Shown: piece by piece, positions 1 through 4,419 of the stretch
How positions within the stretch are numbered: position 1 is the stretch's first letter
How the letters are laid out: the number at the start of each line of letters is the position of its first letter
NCBI GenBank assembly: GCA_022449705.1
Contig: JAKURS010000037.1
Span: 1 to 9,240, forward strand
From: Candidatus Poseidoniia archaeon
GTDB taxonomy: Archaea; Thermoplasmatota; Poseidoniia; MGIII; CG-Epi1
Direction: 5' to 3'
Length of the DNA stretch: 9,240 nucleotides
Position numbers and translations under genes: made by a program
Notes under the pieces: generated by a model
Told to the model about the DNA's origin: nothing
Databases searched by the model: none
The model's input: the letters and a program-made list of their open reading frames with translations, nothing else

Positions 1-134
1 TCACCAGGCGGAACCTCCTGGCCGTTGTACGACCAGACGAACTTCACCGCCAGCCGTGACCCTTCGTCAGTGACGCGTTCCCGGTGCGCATCAACATGAA
101 CAGCGACGTGAAGCTCGAGGACCTGGGCTTCTGA
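1..134 (+). CDS. C-terminal end of an upstream protein, apparently frameshifted near base 60
   Basis: No single frame is open from base 1 to the TGA at 132-134. Frame 1 (codons from base 1) reads convincingly to about base 60, with mostly G or C third positions. Frame 3 then takes over and reads PFVSDAFPVRINMNSDVKLE followed by DLGF and the stop, again with almost exclusively G/C third positions. Before base 60, frame 3 has mixed third positions and a TGA at 57-59; after base 60, frame 1 loses its G/C bias. One missing base in the CCC run at 60-62 would join the two halves. The tail alternates hydrophobic and polar residues, as in a beta-strand ending of an extracellular domain, but I do not recognise the family. 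It could be a sequencing error or a real frameshift. The methyltransferase gene begins 14 bases downstream without its own visible promoter, so the two may share a transcript. Confidence 0.5.
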
Positions 135-148
135 GTTCAAAGCCACGC

Positions 149-784
149 ATGGCTCCATTGATACCCGAGGAAATCGAGCATTATATTTCTGCCCACACGA
201 CTCCGCAGGGCGAGTTGCTTGAGCGGCTGCGCCAGGAGACGCAGGCCCGCATGACAAATCCCGGGATGATGGTGGGAGCGACCGAAGGGCGCTTGCTCAC
301 CATCCTGGCCCGGCTCTGTAACGCTCGCTTGGCCGTAGAAATCGGAACTTTCACGGGCTACTCGGCACTCTGCATTGCCGAGGGGATGGCGGATGACGGC
401 AAATTGGTCACCTGCGATATTGACCCCGATGCGGTCGCTATCGCGCAGCGCTACTTTGCCGAGAGCCTGTATGGCCACAGAATCGAGCTGAAGATGGGGC
501 CGGCCCTCGAGAGTCTGGATACTCTGGAACCCCTTATCGACTTCGCGTTCATTGATGGTGACAAGGAGAACTATCCCGCCTACTGGGAGAAACTGGTACC
601 GATGATGCGGACAGGTGGCCTCATCGTCGTTGATAACGTACTGTGGAGTGGAAAGGTGCTCAACCCCGTCGAGCCCAGCGACAGGGGCATATCTGAACTC
701 AATGCGCGCGTGGCCGGGGATGAACGGGTGGAAGCAGTCATGCTTTCGGTGCGCGACGGTGTTACCGTTGCCCTGAAACGTTAG
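149..784 (+). CDS. Class I SAM-dependent O-methyltransferase (caffeoyl-CoA/catechol OMT-like family)
   Basis: The 211-residue product fits the metal-dependent O-methyltransferase family (Methyltransf_3 type), whose members are usually 210-230 residues. SAM-binding motif I is VEIGTFTGYSAL at residues 63-74. The acidic residue after strand beta 2 lies in CDIDP (89-93). FIDGDKENY (134-142) supplies Asp136 and the likely catalytic Lys139, and VVDNVLWSGKV (160-170) supplies Asp162 and Asn163. Asp136, Asp162 and Asn163 match the family's divalent-metal ligands. Family members methylate hydroxyl groups of catechol-like or related small substrates; the substrate here cannot be read from sequence. The protein should be cytosolic, since it has no signal peptide or membrane segment. 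The ATG is the only good start, and I see no clear Shine-Dalgarno or TATA box. The preceding gene stops 14 bases upstream, so read-through transcription is likely. Confidence 0.9.
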   Translation: MAPLIPEEIEHYISAHTTPQGELLERLRQETQARMTNPGMMVGATEGRLLTILARLCNARLAVEIGTFTGYSALCIAEGMADDGKLVTCDIDPDAVAIAQRYFAESLYGHRIELKMGPALESLDTLEPLIDFAFIDGDKENYPAYWEKLVPMMRTGGLIVVDNVLWSGKVLNPVEPSDRGISELNARVAGDERVEAVMLSVRDGVTVALKR

Positions 785-846
785 TCTGGTCCGGACGGAA
801 TCCCCGACGACAGTCTGGTAGACGGGGTGGAAGGCACCCTTAAATC
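783..846 (+). promoter_or_regulatory. Putative superoxide dismutase control region: direct repeat, dyad and TATA-like element
   Basis: The gap between the methyltransferase and superoxide dismutase genes contains AGTCTGGT twice (783-790 and 812-819, 29 bases apart), each followed by a similar GAC/GG-rich stretch. A short dyad GGGTG-GAAGG-CACCC (825-839) directly abuts a TATA-like TTAAAT (840-845). A start about 25 bases downstream of that element would fall at the Shine-Dalgarno site, giving a leader of only about 10 bases. The element spacing is visible; its role as a promoter or operator is inferred. Confidence 0.35.
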
Positions 847-866
847 GTGTGCCAGATTTGCCTACT

Positions 867-872
867 GGAGGT
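867..872 (+). promoter_or_regulatory. Shine-Dalgarno site fixing the superoxide dismutase start
   Basis: GGAGGT is followed by AATC and the ATG at 877. The ten bases GGAGGTAATC differ by one base from a full complement of the usual 16S 3' end. This selects ATG 877 over the in-frame GTG at 847, which would add ten residues absent from the family. Confidence 0.8.
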
Positions 873-876
873 AATC

Positions 877-1506
877 ATGAGCTTTGAAGTCCCCAACCTG
901 CCCTACGCATTCGACGCGCTGGAACCGCACATTGATGCGCGTACGATGGAAATCCACCATGACAAGCACCACGCTGCCTACGTCAACATGCTCAACGGCG
1001 CGGTGGAAGCCGCGGGCGACGCCTGCAGTGGCAAGGGTGTCGAAGAGCTGATTCGCAACCTGGACGCGGTGCCGGAAGCGCAGCGCGGCGCGGTGCGCAA
1101 CCATGGCGGCGGCCACTACAACCACTCACTCTTCTGGACTGTCATGGCCGCCGACGGCGGCTCGCCTAGCGGGGAACTGGCCGGGGCCATCGACGCCGCC
1201 TTCGGATCGCTGGACGGCTTCCAGAAAGCGCTGCACAAGGCGGGAATGACCCGCTTCGGCTCCGGCTGGGCGTGGCTCTGCTCTGACGGCGGCAAGCTCT
1301 GCACCTGCTCGACCGCCAACCAGGATAACCCGATAATGGGAACGGCACACGGCGGCCACGACTGCGGCGTCCCGATTCTGGGCGTGGATGTCTGGGAGCA
1401 CGCCTACTACCTGCGCTACCAGAACCTGCGTGGCGACTACCTCAACGCCTTCTTTAACGTCGTTAACTGGGCTGAAGTCGGGCGCCGCTACGCCGAAACC
1501 CTTTGA
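877..1506 (+). CDS. sodA: Superoxide dismutase, Fe/Mn family, Mn-type signature
   Basis: The 209-residue enzyme dismutates superoxide to oxygen and hydrogen peroxide in the cytosol. The alpha-hairpin N-terminal domain opens with VPNLPYAFDALEPHID, as in bacterial SodA. All four metal ligands are visible: His27 (MEIHHDKHH), His83 (HYNHSLFW), and Asp171 and His175 (DVWEHAYYL). Gly79 before the second ligand and Gln149 in TANQDNP are the residues typical of Mn-using rather than Fe-using members, so Mn or cambialistic use is likely. Five cysteines are present (50, 135, 142, 144, 163), including CTC at 142-144, and the loop before the last ligands carries His158, His161 and Cys163. The start is set by the strong Shine-Dalgarno site at 867-872. 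The stop lies 7 bases from the convergent transporter stop, with no obvious terminator between them. The protein resembles bacterial enzymes closely, which suggests ancient acquisition. Confidence 0.96.
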   Translation: MSFEVPNLPYAFDALEPHIDARTMEIHHDKHHAAYVNMLNGAVEAAGDACSGKGVEELIRNLDAVPEAQRGAVRNHGGGHYNHSLFWTVMAADGGSPSGELAGAIDAAFGSLDGFQKALHKAGMTRFGSGWAWLCSDGGKLCTCSTANQDNPIMGTAHGGHDCGVPILGVDVWEHAYYLRYQNLRGDYLNAFFNVVNWAEVGRRYAETL

Positions 1507-1513
1507 GTCGTCG

Positions 1514-2416
1514 CTACGTTGAATCGCGCCGGGGTGCCAGCTCCGCAACCAGGTTACCTATCAGCAGCGCACCGCCGCCGAGCAGCAGCCAGCCGTTGGC
1601 GGTCACCATTCCGTAGCTGATGGCGAGCAGTGTCGCCCAGACCGGCTCGAGCGCGTAGAGAATCGCGGCCCGGACCGGGTCGAGCAGCTTCTGGCACAGG
1701 TTCACCAGCAGCAGCGCGACGAACGTACCGAAAAATGCGGAGAGCAGCAATGGCCCCAAGAAAGCGGGCTCGCGCAACAGCTCCCCCAGCGCCGCGGGCT
1801 GCGCCAGCATTTGCAGGTTGAGCAGCAGCAGCCCCATCAACGCGGCCAGCGCGATGGAAGTGAAGGTCACTCCGACAGGCGAGACGCGCCGCGTGACGAC
1901 GTCCGTTGTAATGATGTGGCCTGCGAACAGCAGCGCGCTGAATACCGTGAGCCACTCGGGCCAGTTGAAATGTAATTGCGGCGGACCCTGTATCCAGCCG
2001 GCGCCGAAGGTCGCCAGCGCTGCGCCGCAGAGCAGCGGTATCGACTGCAGCCGACCGCGCCAGCCCGCCAGCAGCAGCGCGGTGAAAACGACGTAAAGCG
2101 AGGTCAGGAACGCCGATACTGCTGGTGTGAGTTGTGCGATGGCAACCATCTGGAGCAGAAAACCGCCGAACAAGAACAGCGCCAGCAGCGCTCCGTCACG
2201 CCAGACTGCGCGTCCCCGCATGGCGTCGCGCACACCGGGGAGCAGCGGCAGCAGCGCGCCGCCAAGCGCGAAGCGTAGCGTCACGAACAGCGTCGCGCCC
2301 AGCACACCGGCGCCGTGAGCGTCGGCGACGGTCATGGCGCGCTTGAGCCAGATGAAGGTCCAGCCCCAGATTATCGTGACTGCAAAGAGCGCGAGTATCG
2401 CCTGCCGGGGGTTCAA
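1514..2416 (-). CDS. EamA-type drug/metabolite transporter (DMT superfamily permease)
   Basis: This 300-residue hydrophobic protein has about ten membrane segments in two EamA repeats, the usual size and architecture of the family. Repeat one starts with IIWGWTFIWLK (residues 15-25) and includes LTPAVSAFLTSLYVVFTALL (96-115). Repeat two carries the hallmark LDPVRAAILYALEPVWATLL (245-264) and ends in GGALLIGNLVAEL. Relatives move amino acids, nucleotides or other small metabolites across the cytoplasmic membrane; the substrate here is unknown. The start is TTG at 2416-2414, which shares bases with the gdhA stop in TTGA. A weak AAGG lies six bases before it. The next Met (residue 28) would delete the first membrane segment, so TTG is preferred. 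Coupling to gdhA suggests, without proving, a link to glutamate or amino acid flux. Confidence 0.9.
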   Translation of the reverse strand: MNPRQAILALFAVTIIWGWTFIWLKRAMTVADAHGAGVLGATLFVTLRFALGGALLPLLPGVRDAMRGRAVWRDGALLALFLFGGFLLQMVAIAQLTPAVSAFLTSLYVVFTALLLAGWRGRLQSIPLLCGAALATFGAGWIQGPPQLHFNWPEWLTVFSALLFAGHIITTDVVTRRVSPVGVTFTSIALAALMGLLLLNLQMLAQPAALGELLREPAFLGPLLLSAFFGTFVALLLVNLCQKLLDPVRAAILYALEPVWATLLAISYGMVTANGWLLLGGGALLIGNLVAELAPRRDST

Positions 2417-3753
2417 ACCACGCCTTGGTCGAGCATGGCGTTGGCCACCTTCAGGAAGCCGGAGACGTTCGCCCCGACAAGCAGGTCACCGGCGTGGCCG
2501 TATTTTTCGGCCGCTGCGTCACACTGCGCGTGGATGCCGGTCATGATGGTGTCCAGCCGGCTATCAACTTCCTCGCGGCTCCACTCGCTGAAATAGGCAT
2601 TCTGCGCCATCTCCAGCGCCGAGACGGCAACGCCGCCGGCGTTGGCTGCCTTGGCAGGGCCGAAGGCGATTTCTGCCGCCTTGAAAATTTCGACCGCCTC
2701 GGGAGTCGTAGGCATGTTTGCACCCTCGCAAACTGCGATGGTGCCGCCCTTGACCAGCGCCTTTGCGCCAGCCTTCTCGATTTCGTTCTGCGTCGCGCAC
2801 GGCAGCGCAATGTCACACTTGACGGACCACGGCCGCTTGCCAGCGTGGTAGCTGGCGGACTTGAATTTCTTCGTGTATTCACTGATGCGGCCGCGACGGG
2901 TGTTCTTCAGCTCCATTACCCACGCTAATTTTTCTTCATCGATGCCGTCGGGATCATGCACGAATCCCCCGGAATCGGACATCGTCAGCACCTTGCCGCC
3001 GTATGAGATTGCCTTCTCGGCGCAGAACTGCGCGACATTACCGCTGCCAGAAATCGTGCAGCTTTTCCCAGCGATTTTCTCGCCGCGCGCCTTCAGCATC
3101 TCGCGCAGGAAATAGACCTGCCCGTAGCCCGTCGCTTCAGGACGGATGAGCGAGCCACCCCAGCCGTACCCCTTGCCGGTCAGCACGCCCTCCCAGCGGC
3201 GCGTCAGCCGCTTGTACTGGCCGAACAGGTAGCCGATTTCACGCCCACCGACGCCGATATCCCCAGCCGGGACATCGATATTGGCGCCGATGTGCCGGAA
3301 CAGTTCGGTCATGAACGACTGGCAGAAGTGCATTACCTCATTGTCAGACTTGCCCTTCGGATCAAAGTCGGAACCACCCTTGCCGCCGCCAATGGGGCGA
3401 GTCGTCAGCGCGTTCTTGAATACCTGCTCGAAACCGAGGAACTTGATGATGCTCAGGTTGACGCTGGGATGGAAGCGCAACCCGCCCTTGTAAGGGCCGA
3501 TGGCGGAGTTGAACTCGACGCGCATGCCGCGGTTCACCTGCACCCGCCCCTGGTCATCGGTCCAGGGCACGCGGAAGATGAGCATGCGCTCCGGTTCAAC
3601 CAGTCGCTCCAGCACGCGGTACTCGCGGTACTCCGGGTGCAGCTCCAGCACTGGCGCCAGCGATTCCAGCACTTCCCAGACTGCCTGGTGGAATTCAGGC
3701 TGGTCATGGTCCCTGCGCTTGACCTGCTCGAAAACTTCCTCGATGTGACCCAT
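2413..3753 (-). CDS. gdhA: NADP-type glutamate dehydrogenase, hexameric bacterial class
   Basis: The 446-residue enzyme interconverts glutamate with 2-oxoglutarate plus ammonium and links nitrogen to central carbon metabolism in the cytosol. Length and sequence follow the E. coli GdhA class (about 447 residues) rather than the shorter glutamate dehydrogenases common in archaea. Conserved blocks are LERLVEPERMLIFRVPW (48-64), SAIGPYKGGLRFHPSVNLS (83-101) and PIGGGKGGSDFDPKGKS (120-136), with Lys125 matching the catalytic lysine. VPAGDIGVGGREIGY and TGKGYGWGGSLIRPEATGYG follow. The GSGNVAQF turn begins the nucleotide-binding domain, and EGANMPTT and KAANAGGVAVSALEMAQN lie near the end. ATG 3753 is chosen because AGGAG lies five bases upstream; the in-frame TTG at 3768 precedes that site. 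A TATA-like box lies at 3804-3797. The downstream transporter overlaps the stop, and a small ribbon-helix-helix gene lies 54 bases upstream. Confidence 0.97.
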   Translation of the reverse strand: MGHIEEVFEQVKRRDHDQPEFHQAVWEVLESLAPVLELHPEYREYRVLERLVEPERMLIFRVPWTDDQGRVQVNRGMRVEFNSAIGPYKGGLRFHPSVNLSIIKFLGFEQVFKNALTTRPIGGGKGGSDFDPKGKSDNEVMHFCQSFMTELFRHIGANIDVPAGDIGVGGREIGYLFGQYKRLTRRWEGVLTGKGYGWGGSLIRPEATGYGQVYFLREMLKARGEKIAGKSCTISGSGNVAQFCAEKAISYGGKVLTMSDSGGFVHDPDGIDEEKLAWVMELKNTRRGRISEYTKKFKSASYHAGKRPWSVKCDIALPCATQNEIEKAGAKALVKGGTIAVCEGANMPTTPEAVEIFKAAEIAFGPAKAANAGGVAVSALEMAQNAYFSEWSREEVDSRLDTIMTGIHAQCDAAAEKYGHAGDLLVGANVSGFLKVANAMLDQGVV

Positions 3754-3758
3754 AATTG

Positions 3759-3763
3759 CTCCT
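3759..3763 (-). promoter_or_regulatory. Shine-Dalgarno site of gdhA
   Basis: On the minus strand AGGAG is followed by CAATT and the ATG at 3753. It decides between that ATG and the TTG at 3768. Confidence 0.75.
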
Positions 3764-3796
3764 GGCAAATCGCCCGGTGGTCGGCGACCTGAGTGG

Positions 3797-3810
3797 TTAT
3801 TAAAGCGTTA
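3797..3810 (-). promoter_or_regulatory. gdhA promoter: TATA-type box with upstream TAACGC
   Basis: The minus strand reads TAACGCTTTAATAA, starting within the stop codon of the small upstream gene. The TTTAATAA part would place transcription start near 3774, giving a leader of about 20 bases that contains the AGGAG site. The first 13 bases match the promoter of the upstream ribbon-helix-helix gene at 12 positions, so TAACGC may be a BRE-like element or part of a shared operator. Confidence 0.55.
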
Positions 3811-3957
3811 GTGCCGCTTGGTCTGGTTCTGGTACCAGCGCTTGACCAGCAGCCGCACAATCTGAGAGAGGTTGTAGCCCGACTCGCGGCAGAAGCGCGA
3901 AATTTCGTCAAACAGCTCCGCCTCCTCATCAGGAATGCGCGCATTGATATGTTTCAC
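3808..3957 (-). CDS. Small ribbon-helix-helix (CopG/Arc-like) DNA-binding protein
   Basis: A 49-residue frame runs from GTG (3957-3955) to TAA (3810-3808). It has the ribbon-helix-helix layout: a short strand KHINARIP (residues 2-9), a helix DEEAELFDEISRFCRESG (10-27), a turn, and a second helix NLSQIVRLLVKRW (29-41), ending in a basic tail. The S-Q-I-V turn matches the usual start of helix 2. Such proteins dimerise, insert the paired strands in the DNA major groove, and often repress their own promoter. An in-frame TAA four codons upstream leaves GTG as the only normal start. A TATA-type box about 22 bases before the GTG suggests leaderless translation. It sits directly upstream of gdhA, and both promoters share TAACGC(A/T)TTAATA, so self-regulation and control of gdhA are plausible. 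No toxin partner is adjacent. The fold is read from pattern only. Confidence 0.75.
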   Translation of the reverse strand: MKHINARIPDEEAELFDEISRFCRESGYNLSQIVRLLVKRWYQNQTKRH

Positions 3958-3976
3958 GCCGGGCGATTAACAGGAG

Positions 3977-3989
3977 TATTAATGCGTTA
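3977..3989 (-). promoter_or_regulatory. Promoter of the ribbon-helix-helix gene
   Basis: The minus strand reads TAACGCATTAATA, with its TTAATA centred about 22 bases before the GTG start at 3957. This fits an archaeal TATA box serving a leaderless transcript, though the spacing is slightly short. It differs from the gdhA element at a single position. Confidence 0.5.
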
Positions 3990-4038
3990 CTGGTACCGCG
4001 ATGTGCCTCAAGCAACCGCGAAAGCGCCAAACAATTAA
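3982..4038 (+). CDS. Possible 18-residue peptide upstream of the 118-residue protein (speculative)
   Basis: An ATG at 3982 opens an 18-codon frame, MRYWYRDVPQATAKAPNN, ending in TAA at 4036-4038. AGGAG (3972-3976) lies five bases before the ATG, the same arrangement as at gdhA. A weak A/T-rich stretch at 3943-3950 could be a TATA box. The frame lies over the opposing ribbon-helix-helix promoter, and its stop falls inside the TATA box of the next gene. It could be a chance reading; there is no homology argument. Confidence 0.18.
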   Translation: MRYWYRDVPQATAKAPNN

Positions 4039-4041
4039 ATA
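4035..4041 (+). promoter_or_regulatory. TATA box for a leaderless transcript of the 118-residue protein
   Basis: TTAAATA is centred 25 bases upstream of the ATG at 4063, the classic archaeal distance to the transcription start. This implies a leaderless message and argues against the in-frame GTG at 4042, which follows the box immediately. Confidence 0.6.
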
Positions 4042-4062
4042 GTGGTTCGGTGCGCCCCCAGT

Positions 4063-4419
4063 ATGGCTGAGAACAAGAAAAAGTCAAGTGCTATCGACAG
4101 CCTCGGTATCGGGGAAGCGGTCAACGACATCGCCTCGGCGGCACGCAAGGCGGCCGAGCTGGCGGACGACATCACCCGCCGCGCGGCGGGCACTGCCTCG
4201 ACAGTCAGCGGACGCCTGGGCGGCGTGGTTGGCAGCGGCGTCATCGCCGGCGGCAACGTGGTCAAGGCAGGCAGCTCGATGGTCGACGCTGCCGGTTCGG
4301 TGGTAGTTTCGACCGGGAACGCCATCAAAGCCACTGGGCGCACAGGCCACAAGACCGGCGACGCGATCAAAGTGATCGGCGAGACCATCAAGCGCGTCAC
4401 CTCCGCCAAAGAGGACTAG
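4063..4419 (+). CDS. Small Gly/Ala/Val-rich protein of unknown function with periodic glycines
   Basis: I do not recognise this 118-residue protein. The N-terminus is short and basic (MAENKKKSSAIDSLGIG). An Ala-rich, probably helical part (residues 19-43) follows, with charged residues such as RKAAELADDITRR. A segment from about 52 to 105 then has Gly and Val/Ile/Ala recurring roughly every 4 to 8 residues: GSGVIAGGNVVKAGS, SVVVSTGNAIKATG and TGDAIKVIGETIK. Part of it can be laid out in 11-residue blocks. This recalls amphipathic surface-seeking or desiccation-type repeats, but that is only a resemblance. There is no signal peptide and no certain membrane segment, although the Gly/Val stretch is fairly hydrophobic. 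The codon pattern is G/C-ending like the neighbours, so the gene looks genuine. A TATA box precedes it, and its TAG stop overlaps the opposing purA stop in CTAG. Confidence 0.8.
   Translation: MAENKKKSSAIDSLGIGEAVNDIASAARKAAELADDITRRAAGTASTVSGRLGGVVGSGVIAGGNVVKAGSSMVDAAGSVVVSTGNAIKATGRTGHKTGDAIKVIGETIKRVTSAKED

Noticed and set aside
847..876. GTG at 847 as the start of superoxide dismutase
   Set aside because: It would add ten residues not found in the family and places the strong GGAGGT site inside the coding region; ATG 877 fits both.
1504..1516. Terminator between superoxide dismutase and the transporter gene
   Set aside because: Only 7 bases separate the stops, with no hairpin and no T-run on either strand.
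1126..1548. Minus-strand open frame over superoxide dismutase
   Set aside because: It is an antisense shadow of a gene with full catalytic motifs, with low-complexity composition.
3754..3768. TTG at 3768 as the gdhA start
   Set aside because: The AGGAG site lies downstream of it and five bases before ATG 3753, and the extra residues match nothing in the family.
3829..3997. CTGGTACC occurring at 3829-3836 and 3990-3997
   Set aside because: The first copy encodes conserved-looking residues Trp-Tyr-Gln in the small gene; two 8-base copies without further similarity are probably chance.
4042..4062. GTG at 4042 as the start of the 118-residue protein
   Set aside because: It follows directly on the TATA box and would lie upstream of the expected transcription start; ATG 4063 is at the right distance.
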